Shown piece after piece: positions 1 through 8,434 of a DNA stretch of 64,000 nucleotides. A program made the position numbers and the translations under genes. The notes under the pieces were generated by a model. It was not told the DNA's origin. It made no database searches and saw nothing but the letters and a program-made list of their open reading frames with translations. Numbering within the stretch: the first letter of the stretch is position 1; each line of letters starts with the position of its first letter. Where the stretch lies: NCBI RefSeq assembly GCF_000695625.1, contig NZ_JMQI01000026.1, positions 62,001 through 126,000 on the forward strand. Direction: 5' to 3'. Origin of the DNA: Amycolatopsis rifamycinica. GTDB lineage: Bacteria > Actinomycetota > Actinomycetes > Mycobacteriales > Pseudonocardiaceae.

Positions 1-523
1 CGGTGGCGAGCACGGTCGCGCCGGCGCGCTTGGCGAGCTGGACCGCGTAGCCGCCGAGGCCGCCGGTGGCGCCGACGATCAGCACGGTCGTGCCCGGGCC
101 GGGTTCGGCCTCGTCCAGCAGGGCGGCCGCGGTGAGCGCCCCGGTCGGCAGCGCGGCGCCGTGGCGGGCGTCCAGCGCGGCCGGCCGCGGCGCGGCGGAG
201 TCGTCCGCGCGCACCAGGGCGTATTCGGCGAAGGCGCCGGAGGGGACGCCGTTCCACGCGAGCACCGCGTCCCCGGCCCGGAAGCGGTCGGCGCCGGGGC
301 CGACGGCCTCGACCACGCCGCTGACGTCGACACCGGGCACGAACGGGTGCGGCACCGGGAGCGCGTCCCGCATCGCGCCGGTGATCAGGGCGAGGTCGAC
401 GGGGTTGACGGCGGCGGCTTCGACGCGCACCAGGACCTGCCCCGCGCCGGGTTCGGGCCGCGGCACCTCGGCGATCTCCAGGTCTTCCAGCGGTCCGTAG
501 GCACGGGCGAGCAGGGCCTTCAT
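1..523 (-). CDS. NADPH:quinone oxidoreductase-like MDR protein (3' end outside window)
   Basis: This is a medium-chain dehydrogenase/reductase, probably an NAD(P)H-dependent quinone or enone reductase in the cytoplasm. The visible 174 codons hold the GroES-like N-terminal half, with no zinc-ligand pattern, followed by the start of the Rossmann fold with a VGATGGLGGYAVQLAK nucleotide-binding stretch near residues 149-164. The C-terminal half lies before the window. The ATG overlaps the stop of the upstream gene as ATGA, so it is the third gene of a coupled redox operon starting at 2432. It is likely controlled by the same MarR-type sites at 2446-2495. The exact substrate cannot be read from sequence. 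Confidence 0.85.
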   Translation of the reverse strand, partial: MKALLARAYGPLEDLEIAEVPRPEPGAGQVLVRVEAAAVNPVDLALITGAMRDALPVPHPFVPGVDVSGVVEAVGPGADRFRAGDAVLAWNGVPSGAFAEYALVRADDSAAPRPAALDARHGAALPTGALTAAALLDEAEPGPGTTVLIVGATGGLGGYAVQLAKRAGATVLAT

Positions 524-1479
524 CGGTGGTCTCCTTCGAAGTCGGACAGGGGTTTCACGGCCAGGACGCGCTTGCCGCGGACGTGCCGGGTGGCCAGGTC
601 CCGGTAGGCGTCGCGGACCCGCTCCAGGGGGTAGACCGCGGCGATGGGGACGGTGAGCTCGCCCTTCGCCACGAGGTCGGCCAGCACGGCCCAGATCGCC
701 GGGTCGTCGGCCTGTTCCTGCGCGGCCGAGTGCACGCCGTGGCGCTGGACCGCGAGGCCGTCGGCAATGGTGTTGATCCGGTCCGGGCGGACGCCCAGGG
801 CGAGGGCGACGTCCACGTTGCTCGCGCCGAAGGTGTCCACGTACGCGTCGATGCCGTCCGGCGCCGCGGACCGCAGCCGGTCGGCCAGCCCGGGACCGTA
901 GGCCACGGGCCGGATGCCGAGGTCGCGCAGGAAATCGAAGTTGCCTTCGCTCGCGGTGCCGATCACCGTGGCCCCGCGCAGCCGGGCCAGCTGGGCGGCG
1001 AGCACGCCGACCCCGCCGGCCGCGGCCGAGACGACGACCGTCTCCCCCGGGCGCGGGCCGACGGCCTCGATCCCGGCCCACGCGGTGGCTCCGGCCCCGG
1101 CGATGCTCGCCGCTTCGGCCCAGCCGAGCCCGGCGGGTTTGGCGGTGAGCGCGCCGGGACCGACCACCACGAAGTCGGCCTGCGCCGCGCGCGGGGCGAA
1201 GCCGAGGACCTCGTCCCCGGGCGCGAACGCCGGCACGCCGTCGCCGGTCTCGGCGACCCGTCCGGCGAAGTCGTTGCCCTGCCCTTCGGGGAACCGCGCG
1301 GGCCAGATCTCGGCGAACACGCCCTCCCGGATGCCGATCTCGCCCGGGTTGAGGGCCGCGGCGACGACCTCGACGACCACTTGGCCGTGGCCGGCGCGGG
1401 GCCGGTCGACCTCCGCGATCTCCAAGACCTCGGGACCGCCGTAGCGGGAGAACCGCACTGCTCGGGGCACGGCGGTCAC
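520..1479 (-). CDS. NADP-dependent oxidoreductase, MDR/quinone reductase type
   Basis: This is a 319-residue medium-chain dehydrogenase with a GroES-like half (about residues 1-125) and a Rossmann half carrying VVSAAAGGVGVLAAQLARL, the usual cofactor-binding loop of zinc-independent quinone oxidoreductases. The length is normal for the family. I chose the GTG start because it overlaps the upstream TGA as GTGA. The gene's own stop overlaps the next ATG in the same way, so translation of the three genes is probably coupled. It is a paralogue of the gene at 1-523, and the pair may reduce quinones or unsaturated aldehydes. The substrate is unknown. Confidence 0.88.
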   Translation of the reverse strand: MTAVPRAVRFSRYGGPEVLEIAEVDRPRAGHGQVVVEVVAAALNPGEIGIREGVFAEIWPARFPEGQGNDFAGRVAETGDGVPAFAPGDEVLGFAPRAAQADFVVVGPGALTAKPAGLGWAEAASIAGAGATAWAGIEAVGPRPGETVVVSAAAGGVGVLAAQLARLRGATVIGTASEGNFDFLRDLGIRPVAYGPGLADRLRSAAPDGIDAYVDTFGASNVDVALALGVRPDRINTIADGLAVQRHGVHSAAQEQADDPAIWAVLADLVAKGELTVPIAAVYPLERVRDAYRDLATRHVRGKRVLAVKPLSDFEGDHR

Positions 1480-2432
1480 TTCAGCGCTCCGACCTGCTGC
1501 AGGACCGAGTACAGGTTGGCCACGCCCCAGTGCTCGGTGATCCTCCCGTCGACCACGCGCATCGCGTCCACGGTCTCGAACTCGACGTGTTCGCCGGTCG
1601 CGGCCAGGCCGAGGAACTCGCCCCGGTGCGTGCCCGAGTAGGTCTTGTAGGTCGTCACGACGTCGCCGTCGACGGTCTGCCAGTGGATCTTCGCCGAGAA
1701 GTCGGGGAACGCCGAGCGCAGCGCGTGGTAGAGGACGCGGACGCCGTCCTTGTCCGGGGTGGTGCCCGGCTGCGGGGTGTGGTCGACGAAGTCGTCGGCG
1801 AACAGCTCCTCGAAGAGGGCGAAGTCGCCGCCGGACTGCACGCGTTCGGTGTTGCGGCGCACGACCTCCTTGGCGTCGGTGCGCAGCGAGGCCAGCGCCC
1901 GGCTCCACGCGATCACCTGGTCCAGCAAGGCCTCGACCGCCGCGGTGTGCCGCTCGGCGGGGGTGAACGTGGCGAAGTCCGTGAAGTCGGTGAACAGCGA
2001 GAGCGCGACCTGGTTGCGGACGTCGGCGACCTGCAGCTCGCCCATGACCAGCCGGAGGTGTTCGACCGCGCGGGTGCCGCCCGCGCTGCCGTAGCTGACG
2101 AACCCGGCCGCCTTGTCGTTCCACTCGCCGTAGAGGAAGTCGATCGCGTTCTTCAGCGCGCCCGAAGTCGAGTGGTTGTACTCCGGCGTGACGAAGACGT
2201 AGCCGTCGAACGAGGCGATCTTCGCCGCCCACGCCTTCGTGTGCTCGTGCGCGTACTGCCCGAGCGACGGCGGCGCGGCCTCGTCCAGGTGCGGCAGCCG
2301 GTACTCGGCGATGTCGACCAGTTCGAAGTCCGCGTCACCGCGGGCCGCGGCGATCTCGTGGACCCAGCGCGCCACCGCTTCCCCGTTCCGGCCCGGGCGC
2401 GTGCTGCCCAGGATGATCGCGATGCGTGTCAT
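1476..2432 (-). CDS. NADPH-dependent FMN reductase fused to a SnoaL-like domain
   Basis: This 318-residue protein joins two folds. Residues about 1-180 form a flavodoxin-like NADPH-dependent FMN reductase (IILGSTRPGRNG phosphate loop near the start; PEYNHSTSGALKNAIDFLY flavin-contact segment). Residues about 190-318 form a SnoaL/NTF2-like domain (FADDFVDHTPQPG; HWGVANLYSVLQQVG) of the ester-cyclase or hydratase kind. The open frame extends upstream to 2462, but that extension runs through the operator region, and the ATG at 2432 is preceded by GGGAAGAGGGAC, so I use it. It is the first gene of the redox operon and divergent from the MarR gene at 2512. It may reduce quinones and process a cyclic or reactive product. 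Confidence 0.85.
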   Translation of the reverse strand: MTRIAIILGSTRPGRNGEAVARWVHEIAAARGDADFELVDIAEYRLPHLDEAAPPSLGQYAHEHTKAWAAKIASFDGYVFVTPEYNHSTSGALKNAIDFLYGEWNDKAAGFVSYGSAGGTRAVEHLRLVMGELQVADVRNQVALSLFTDFTDFATFTPAERHTAAVEALLDQVIAWSRALASLRTDAKEVVRRNTERVQSGGDFALFEELFADDFVDHTPQPGTTPDKDGVRVLYHALRSAFPDFSAKIHWQTVDGDVVTTYKTYSGTHRGEFLGLAATGEHVEFETVDAMRVVDGRITEHWGVANLYSVLQQVGALK

Positions 2433-2445
2433 GTCCCTCTTCCCG

Positions 2446-2495
2446 TTTGATGATGTGTCCACAAATTAGCCGGGCTTTGATGATGCGTCAACAAA
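2446..2495. promoter_or_regulatory. Paired MarR operator-like sites in the divergent promoter
   Basis: Two 20-bp imperfect palindromes, TTTGATGATGTGTCCACAAA (2446-2465) and TTTGATGATGCGTCAACAAA (2476-2495), lie exactly 30 bp apart between the divergent FMN reductase and MarR genes. Their outer arms (TTTG...CAAA) are inverted repeats. The same motif pair with the same 30-bp spacing recurs at 5619-5668. The likely binder is the MarR protein encoded at 2512; this is inference from position and repetition. Confidence 0.7.
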
Positions 2496-2511
2496 GCGGT
2501 AGGGTGCCGGG

Positions 2512-2973
2512 ATGGCTGACGTCCGATGGCTCGACGACCGCGAAGCCCGGCTCTGGCAGGCGTACCGGGGACTCACCCGCGAACTGCAGCGCGCCTTCGA
2601 GCAGCAACTGGAGCGCGACGCGGGTCTGTCCGGGGCGGAGTACGCCGTGCTGGCGCCGGTGTCGGAGGCCGAGGACGGGGTGATCCGCATGCGCGAGCTC
2701 GGCCGCCAGGTCGGCTGGGACCGCAGCCGGCTGTCCCACCAGGTCAAGCGGATGGAGAAGCGGGGCCTGGTGACGCGCGAGGACTGCGCCGAGGACGCGC
2801 GGGGCGCGATGGTGCGGGTCACCGCCGCCGGCCGCGCGGCGATCGAAGCGGCCGCACCAGAGCACGTCGCCGCCGTCCGCCGGCACTTCTTCGACCGGCT
2901 CTCCGAGCGTGACCAGGCCACGCTGACCCGGCTGTTCGAGCGCCTGCTCGACGGGCTCGGCGAAGACGGCTAG
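2512..2973 (+). CDS. MarR-family transcriptional regulator
   Basis: A 153-residue winged-helix regulator of normal MarR length. The recognition-helix region MRELGRQVGWDRSRLSHQVKRMEKRGLV lies near residues 62-90, followed by the wing (EDARGAMVRVTAAG). The long helices at both ends are typical of the dimer interface. It is divergent from the redox operon, with two operator-like sites in the 79-bp gap, and convergent with the exporter permease gene, overlapping it by 4 bp. A matching pair of sites precedes the exporter. It is probably a repressor released by a toxic phenolic, quinone or drug-like ligand; the ligand is unknown. Confidence 0.9.
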   Translation: MADVRWLDDREARLWQAYRGLTRELQRAFEQQLERDAGLSGAEYAVLAPVSEAEDGVIRMRELGRQVGWDRSRLSHQVKRMEKRGLVTREDCAEDARGAMVRVTAAGRAAIEAAAPEHVAAVRRHFFDRLSERDQATLTRLFERLLDGLGEDG

Positions 2974-4847
2974 TCCCGCGCGGCGAGCAGCGTCACCGGG
3001 CTGGTCCGCGTCGCCGACCACGCCGCCGGCAGGCTGCTCACCCCGGTGAGCAGCACCGCGCCGGCGACCACGCCGAGGAGCAGGGGCCAGGACACGACCG
3101 CCGTCGCGGTGCCGGTCACCGCCGCCGTGGTGGCCAGCACCGCGAGCAGCGTTCCCGCCGCGGCCAGCAGCCCCAGCACCAGACCCGCCGCCGTGACCGC
3201 GGCCGACTCCAGCAGCGCGGCGCGGAGCACCTGACGCCGCGTCAGCCCGGTCACGCGCGCCGCGGCGAACTCCCGGCGGCGTTCCCCGGTGGCGATCACC
3301 ACCGAGTTGACGACGCCGAGCGCGGCGAACAACCCGCCCAGTCCCATGACCACCAGCAGCACCCCGTCCGTGGTGCCGTTCTGCGCTGTCGCGTTCCGCG
3401 TCAGCCACTCGGCCACCGGCAGCACGCTGCCCAGCCGCGCGGCCACCTCCGCGCGATCGGCCGTGGGAGCGACGGTCACGAACGTCCATTCCGAAGCCCC
3501 GGTGATGAGGTCGGCGGGCAGCAGAGCCCGGGGCAGCAGCAGCGCCGGGCCTCCACCGGCGCCGGCCGGGACCTCGGCGACGACCGGAAGCCGACCCAGG
3601 TCGACGTCGCCGAAGCGGACGCCGACGGTGTCGCCGGCCGACACGTCGTCCCCGCCCGGCCCCGCCACGGCGACGGGTCCGCGCAAGGCCGCCAGCGAGC
3701 CGGTAGCGGGGTGGACCCGTTCGTAGGCCGTGGGATCCACGAGCAGCGCCGTCCGGGTCTCGGTGTAGGCGAGGTCGCCGGTGCCGACGGTGAGCACCAC
3801 CGGCACTTCCGTCTCGGCCGAGGCCACCGCCACGCCGGGCACGCCGGCCGCGACGGGCCCCGCCACCACGAAGTCGGCCACGGTGTCCCGCGCGGCCTGG
3901 CGCTGTCCCGCGTCGGCGAAGGACGCCATCGCCGTCGCCTGCCCGAGCACCAGGCCGGTCAGCACGATCACGGGCGCGGCGATCGAGGTGCTGCGCCGGA
4001 CGCCGTCCCGCAGGTTCGCCGCCGCCAGGCCGGCCAACACACCTCGCCGGGGCATTGCTCTCGCGAACGCGGGCACCAAGACCGGGCTGATCGCGGTGAA
4101 CGCCAGCGACGCGCACACGCTCACCGAGATCGCCATGGCCTGGCCGCCGGCCGCGCCGCCCACCGGGGCCAGCACGACGAGCGCGACCGCGCCCGCGGCG
4201 GACACCGCGAACAGCCACCAGCGCGCGCGGGTCATCACCCGGGCCGCGGAACCGGTCTCGCGCAACGCTTCCAGCGGCCGGACGGCCGCCGCGCGCCGCG
4301 CCGCCACGAGCACCCCGGCGACCGCGAGCGCGACTCCGGAGCCGAGCGACACCACGAACACCCACGGCAGCACCGGGGCCGCGAAGCCCGCCGGGACGAA
4401 CCCGAGGTCCCGCAGCATCCGCGTCTGCACGGCCAGGACACCCAGCCCGGCCGGGATCCCGGCCAGCCCGCCCACCGCGCCGAGGAGCACGGCCTCGCCG
4501 GTCAGCACCCGGCGCAGCTGCCGCCGCGAACCGCCGACGAGCCGCAGCAGAGCGAGGTCGCGGCGCCGCTGCGCGACCGTGAAGGCGAACGTCGAGGCGA
4601 TGACGAACACCGCCAGGAACGCCCCGAACCCGAGCGTCACGCCCATGAGCGCCACGCCGGTCTCGCGGGCGGCCGCCAGCGTCGTCGCCTCCAGCGCAGA
4701 GGCGCCCGGCGCGGGCCGCAGCCCGGCGACGGCCAGCAGCACCAGCAGCGACGACTGCACGAGCGCGACCCCGAGGCACGTCGTCACCGCGGCACCGAGG
4801 AACAGCGGCCAGCGGTCACGAAACCCGGCCCAGCTCAACCGAAGCAT
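2970..4847 (-). CDS. FtsX-like permease of an ABC exporter
   Basis: A 625-residue membrane protein of the FtsX/MacB-like type found with drug- or peptide-exporting ABC systems in actinobacteria. There is a transmembrane segment close to the N terminus (about residues 15-43), then a cluster of membrane spans near 60-190 with the FtsX signature RRRDLALLRLVGGSRRQLRR, a large extracytoplasmic part, and a second FtsX block toward the C terminus (GERRREFAAARVTGLTRRQVLR). It starts 3 bp after the stop of the ATPase gene at 4851, so the two form one unit. Its end overlaps the convergent MarR gene by 4 bp. The substrate cannot be assigned. Confidence 0.9.
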   Translation of the reverse strand: MLRLSWAGFRDRWPLFLGAAVTTCLGVALVQSSLLVLLAVAGLRPAPGASALEATTLAAARETGVALMGVTLGFGAFLAVFVIASTFAFTVAQRRRDLALLRLVGGSRRQLRRVLTGEAVLLGAVGGLAGIPAGLGVLAVQTRMLRDLGFVPAGFAAPVLPWVFVVSLGSGVALAVAGVLVAARRAAAVRPLEALRETGSAARVMTRARWWLFAVSAAGAVALVVLAPVGGAAGGQAMAISVSVCASLAFTAISPVLVPAFARAMPRRGVLAGLAAANLRDGVRRSTSIAAPVIVLTGLVLGQATAMASFADAGQRQAARDTVADFVVAGPVAAGVPGVAVASAETEVPVVLTVGTGDLAYTETRTALLVDPTAYERVHPATGSLAALRGPVAVAGPGGDDVSAGDTVGVRFGDVDLGRLPVVAEVPAGAGGGPALLLPRALLPADLITGASEWTFVTVAPTADRAEVAARLGSVLPVAEWLTRNATAQNGTTDGVLLVVMGLGGLFAALGVVNSVVIATGERRREFAAARVTGLTRRQVLRAALLESAAVTAAGLVLGLLAAAGTLLAVLATTAAVTGTATAVVSWPLLLGVVAGAVLLTGVSSLPAAWSATRTSPVTLLAARD

Positions 4848-4850
4848 CGC

Positions 4851-5594
4851 TCAGCCCTCCAGTGCCACGAGGTGCTCGGCGACCGTGGCGGCGCCGGCGC
4901 CCTCGAGCCGCCCGGCGAGGCGTCCGTCGCGCAGGAACACCACAGCGTCGGCCCGCGCGGCCGCGGCGGCATCGTGGGTGACCATCAGGATGCTCTGGCC
5001 GGCGGCGGTCATCGCGCGCATCAGCTCGAGCACCCGGTCGCCGGCGCGGGTGTCGAGCGCGCCGGTCGGTTCGTCGGCGAACAGGATCTCGGGCCGGGTG
5101 ATCATCGCGCGGGCGATCGCCACCCGCTGCTGCTGCCCGCCGGACAGCTCGCGCGGCCGGTGCCGGGCCCGCTCGGCGAGCCCGACGGCGGCCAGGATGT
5201 CCGTGACTTCCGTGCTGGACGGCTCGCGGCCCGCCAGCCGCAGGGGCAGGGCCACGTTCTCGGCCGCGGTGAGCGACCCGATGAGGTTGAACGACTGGAA
5301 CACGAACCCGATCCGGGTGCGCCGCAACGCCGTCAGCTCGTCGTCGCCGGCGGCCGCGATGTCGGTGTCACCCAACCGGATCCGGCCGCTGTCGGCCCGT
5401 TCCAACCCGGCCGCGAGGTGCAGCAGGGTCGACTTGCCGGACCCCGAGGGGCCCATCACGGCCGTCCAGCTGCCGCGGGGGAAGCCGATGGTCACGTCGT
5501 CGACCGCGCGGACCGCGGCCGGGCCGGTGCCGTAGGTGCGGCTGACCCCTTCGAGCGCGACAGCCGCGGTGGTGGGCATGGCCAGAGACGTCAC
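4851..5594 (-). CDS. ABC exporter ATP-binding protein (LolD/MacB type)
   Basis: A 247-residue ATPase with all hallmark motifs: Walker A GPSGSGKST (residues 48-56), Q-loop FVFQSFN, signature LSGGQQQR, Walker B ILFADEP and H-loop VTHD. It energises the permease encoded 3 bp downstream. The GTG at 5594 is preceded by GAGGAA; the alternative ATG at 5579 has no ribosome site. The operator pair at 5619-5668 lies just upstream, so this exporter is probably in the same regulon as the redox operon at 1-2432. The family LSGGQQQR/FtsX pairing suggests export rather than import. Confidence 0.92.
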   Translation of the reverse strand: MTSLAMPTTAAVALEGVSRTYGTGPAAVRAVDDVTIGFPRGSWTAVMGPSGSGKSTLLHLAAGLERADSGRIRLGDTDIAAAGDDELTALRRTRIGFVFQSFNLIGSLTAAENVALPLRLAGREPSSTEVTDILAAVGLAERARHRPRELSGGQQQRVAIARAMITRPEILFADEPTGALDTRAGDRVLELMRAMTAAGQSILMVTHDAAAAARADAVVFLRDGRLAGRLEGAGAATVAEHLVALEG

Positions 5595-5618
5595 GATGCG
5601 GGGTTCCTCTCGGTCGAG

Positions 5619-5668
5619 TTTGTTGATGTGTCCGCAAACTAGCCGCGACTTGTGGACACGTCAACAAA
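5619..5668. promoter_or_regulatory. Second pair of MarR operator-like sites
   Basis: TTTGTTGATGTGTCCGCAAA (5619-5638) and, on the other strand, TTTGTTGACGTGTCCACAAG (5649-5668) match the sites at 2446-2495 and keep the same 30-bp spacing. They lie upstream of the exporter operon. Site two sits inside the last codons of the hydrolase gene at 5639-6595 and encodes its FVDVSTS tail. Control by the MarR protein from 2512 is inferred. Confidence 0.65.
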
Positions 5669-6595
5669 AGGTGACGCCGACGACGTGAACGGCGCCCAGC
5701 GGTGCACCTCGAAGGCGTTCCCCGCCCGCTTGATCTCGGCCGCGCCCGCGCCGGGGAAGTGGGCCGGGATCACCAGTGCGTTGGTGTCGGCGGCCTCGGC
5801 GAGTACGCGCATCCGCGACTTGGCCGCCTCCGCTTGGTTTTCACTGAGGCAGGTGTCACAGCCGGGGTAGGCGAACTGCGCGGGGGTGTGCACGACGTCG
5901 CCGACGAAGAACGCCCGGTCGGTGCCCGACTCCAGGCGCACGATGGCCGAGCCGGGGGTGTGGCCGGGGGCGAGTTCGAGGCTCAGGTGGCCGTCGATCC
6001 GGTGGGTCCGGCCCTCCCACAGCAGGGTCTGCCCGGCTTCGTGCACCGGGTCGATGCTGTCCTCGAACGTGTTCCCGTTCGCCAGCCGGGAGTTGATGCC
6101 ATTGACCGACCCGTGCTTGGGGATGTCGTGGCGCGGGTTCCAGTACTCGAAGTCGGGGCGGGCGATGAGGTAGGTGGCGTTGGGGAACGTCGGCACCCAC
6201 GCCCGGTCGACGAGCCGGGTGTTCCACCCGACGTGATCGGCGTGGATGTGCGTGTTGACCACGAGATCGACGTCTTCGGGGCGGACGCCGGCCGCGGCCA
6301 GGCGGCCGAGGAAGTCCTCGTCGCGGTGCCGCCACGGCGGCATGTACGGCCGTTCCTTGTGGTTGCCCACACCGGTGTCGACGAGGATGACCCTGCCCTC
6401 GCTGCGCAGCACCCAGGTCTGCACGGCCGCCAGGTAGTCGTCGGTGACGGGGTTCCAGAAGTGGGGCGTGAGCCGGTCGTCCGTGCGCCAGGGGTGCTGG
6501 TCCAGGTCGGGGAACAGCACGGGCATCGGAGCGATCGGGCCCTGCCACTCCACGACACGGGTGATCTCGACGTCGCCAAGGTTGATGGTGTCCAT
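5639..6595 (-). CDS. Metallo-beta-lactamase-fold hydrolase
   Basis: A 318-residue MBL-fold protein. The metal-binding motif THIHADH (His116, His118, Asp120, His121) is intact, as are a further histidine in APGHTPGS (His212), the bridging aspartate in VGDVVH (Asp233) and a late histidine in VIPAHFPG. The spacing resembles the lactonase/AttM-like and general MBL hydrolase groups. No signal peptide is evident, so it is probably cytoplasmic. The gene is divergent from the AraC regulator at 6687, which is the likely controller. Its final codons overlap an operator-like site for the downstream exporter. The substrate is unknown; a quorum-quenching role would be speculative. Confidence 0.88.
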   Translation of the reverse strand: MDTINLGDVEITRVVEWQGPIAPMPVLFPDLDQHPWRTDDRLTPHFWNPVTDDYLAAVQTWVLRSEGRVILVDTGVGNHKERPYMPPWRHRDEDFLGRLAAAGVRPEDVDLVVNTHIHADHVGWNTRLVDRAWVPTFPNATYLIARPDFEYWNPRHDIPKHGSVNGINSRLANGNTFEDSIDPVHEAGQTLLWEGRTHRIDGHLSLELAPGHTPGSAIVRLESGTDRAFFVGDVVHTPAQFAYPGCDTCLSENQAEAAKSRMRVLAEAADTNALVIPAHFPGAGAAEIKRAGNAFEVHRWAPFTSSASPFVDVSTSRG

Positions 6596-6686
6596 ACCGC
6601 CACGCTAGGCCGGTACTGGAGCACGATCGATAGTTCAGAGTGCCGCTTCAATACGCGATCGTCTTCGACAGGCGTACATTGGCTGC

Positions 6687-7559
6687 GTGGATGTGCTCAG
6701 TGACGTGATCGGGGCGGTGCGCACCGGCCGCCCGTTCGCCAACCGGGAGGACCGCCGTGGCGGGTGGCGGACCGACTTCGCCGCCTTCGCCGGGATCGGC
6801 TTCCACCTCGTGCTCGAGGGCAGCTGCCGCATGGTGACTCCCGGCGCGGCACCGCTCGTCCTGCAGGCCGGCGACGTGGTGCTCACCCCGCGCGGAACCG
6901 CCCACGCCCTCACCGACACCGGGCTCGACGACGCCACGCAGCTGCTGTGCGGCGCCTACCAGCTCGACCGGAGCCGGCTGCACCCGCTGCTCACCGACCT
7001 GCCCGAGGTCATCCACCTGCGGGCGCGCGCGGGCGGTCACCCCACGGTGTCGGCGGTGGTCGGCCTGCTGGGCGGGGAGCTGACCGCGCCCGGTCTCGGC
7101 GCGGACGCGGCGATCCCGTCGCTGCTGGACCTGCTGCTGCTGTTCCTGCTGCGCGAGTGGCTGACCGAAGAGCCGGGCCGCGACGCGGCGGGGTGGTGCG
7201 CGGCCCTGACCGACCCGGCGATCGGGACGGCCCTGCGCTGCCTCCACGACGATCCGCTGCGGCCGTGGACGGTGGAGGAACTGGGCGCCCGGGCGGGGCT
7301 GTCCCGCGCGGCGTTCTCGCGCAAGTTCACCGCGCTGGTCGGGCAGCCACCGATGGCGTACCTGACGTACTGGCGCCTGACCCTCGGCGCGCGGCTGCTG
7401 CGCGAGACGGACCTGCCGCTCCCCTCGGTCGCGCAGCGCTGCGGTTACTCCTCACCGTTCGCCTTCGCCGCGGCCTTCAAGCGCGAGCACGGCGACTCGC
7501 CGGGCCGGTACCGCAGCCGCCACCAGGCCGACGACGACATCCAGAATTGGGTCGGTTGA
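6687..7559 (+). CDS. AraC-family regulator with N-terminal cupin sensor
   Basis: A 290-residue regulator. Residues about 20-110 are a cupin-like ligand domain (GFHLVLEGSCRM...LQAGDVVLTPRGTAHAL), and about 185-285 hold two AraC helix-turn-helix units (WTVEELGARAGLSRAAFSRKFTALVG; LPSVAQRCGYSSPFAFAAAFKREHG). The GTG at 6687 is used because no strong ribosome site favours another start; the message may be nearly leaderless. It is divergent from the MBL hydrolase gene across 91 bp and probably regulates it. Proteins of this architecture often sense small aromatic or aldehyde ligands, but that is family knowledge and not visible here. Confidence 0.9.
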   Translation: MDVLSDVIGAVRTGRPFANREDRRGGWRTDFAAFAGIGFHLVLEGSCRMVTPGAAPLVLQAGDVVLTPRGTAHALTDTGLDDATQLLCGAYQLDRSRLHPLLTDLPEVIHLRARAGGHPTVSAVVGLLGGELTAPGLGADAAIPSLLDLLLLFLLREWLTEEPGRDAAGWCAALTDPAIGTALRCLHDDPLRPWTVEELGARAGLSRAAFSRKFTALVGQPPMAYLTYWRLTLGARLLRETDLPLPSVAQRCGYSSPFAFAAAFKREHGDSPGRYRSRHQADDDIQNWVG

Positions 7560-7714
7560 CGTGGCCGACACTCGACGTTTCCTTCGTTGAAGCTCTCACG
7601 TAAGCAGGGCCTCTCATCCGGCTCAACGAGACACTTGCTTCTCCGAAGGGCCACCTGCTGATAGGCGCCGACGGTGGGCACAACGTCGTCGATGACGGCG
7701 CGGCGGCCCTCGGC

Positions 7715-7781
7715 GTTCCCCTCGACTGGGACGTTCCACGTCACCGGCTCCTCCTTCGTCGTGGCGCACTTCCACTACACC
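7715..7781 (+). pseudogene. Possible cytochrome c oxidase subunit I scrap
   Basis: One frame reads FHVTGSSFVVAHFHYT (7734-7781), very close to the haem-copper oxidase helix motif HVxDSYFVVAHFHY that carries the two haem/copper-ligand histidines. The adjacent VPLDWDV in another frame (7715-7735) matches the residues that normally precede it, implying a frameshift. The match stops on both sides, so this is at best a relic of about 22 codons. Confidence 0.35.
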
Positions 7782-7839
7782 GACGACCCCGGGCAGCCCA
7801 TCGGCGTCCCTGAACGCACGAGCGCGCGGGTCCGCGAGA

Positions 7840-8145
7840 TCAGGTTGTCGTCAGGTGGTGCCGGGCGAACTGGTCGCGGACCCGCTGCACGAGCTCCGGG
7901 CCGGGGGCCGGGACGTGGGCGAGCGGGAACGGCAGACCGAGCGCGGTGTACTTGGCCGCGCCGAGCTTGTGGAACGGCAGCACGTCCACCCGTTCCACGG
8001 AGGACAGCCCGCTGACGAAGGAGGCGATGCCTTCGACGTCGTCCGGGTCGTCGGTGAGGCCGGGCACGAGCACGAACCGGATCCACATCGGCTTGCCCAG
8101 CTCGGCCAGCCGGCGGGCGAAGGTCAGCGTCGGAGCGACGTCCAC
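7840..8145 (-). pseudogene. Pyruvate formate-lyase-activating enzyme, C-terminal fragment
   Basis: These 101 codons read like the last third of the radical-SAM activase PflA: a LAELGKPMWIRFVLVPGLTDD core followed by VERVDVLPFHKLGAAKYTALGL, the conserved C-terminal barrel strands of the family. The N-terminal two-thirds, including the CxxxCxxC iron-sulfur motif, are missing, and upstream sequence shows no continuation in any frame. No pyruvate formate-lyase gene is in the window. The fragment is therefore non-functional; an apparent ATG at its 5' end is probably incidental. Confidence 0.6.
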
Positions 8146-8434
8146 CCCGGTGAGCTATGTCGGCTCCTTCGTCGTCCGGATGCGCCGGCCGCGCACCCAG
8201 GCCGACATTAGGGCCCGCCGGCTGTCCCGGAACGCGGTCGTTCGTCCCCATCCCGGAGGACCAAGGTCAACCGCCGGGCACGTCCACGCGGGTGTCGTGG
8301 ACCTGTCAGTCCGAAGTGGACAGCCGCGTGGCCGGGGACATCGTCCGGGCCTGCGAGGCCGCATCCAAGAGACCCCGCGGCAGTCCGAACAGGGGGCTTC
8401 GACCGGGTGTTCTCAGCGAGCCTCGCCAGACTCG

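Noticed and set aside
7445..7744. A 99-codon minus-strand frame after the AraC gene considered as a transposase or recombinase piece
   Set aside because: Half of it is antisense to the AraC gene, and the remainder has no motif I can recognise.
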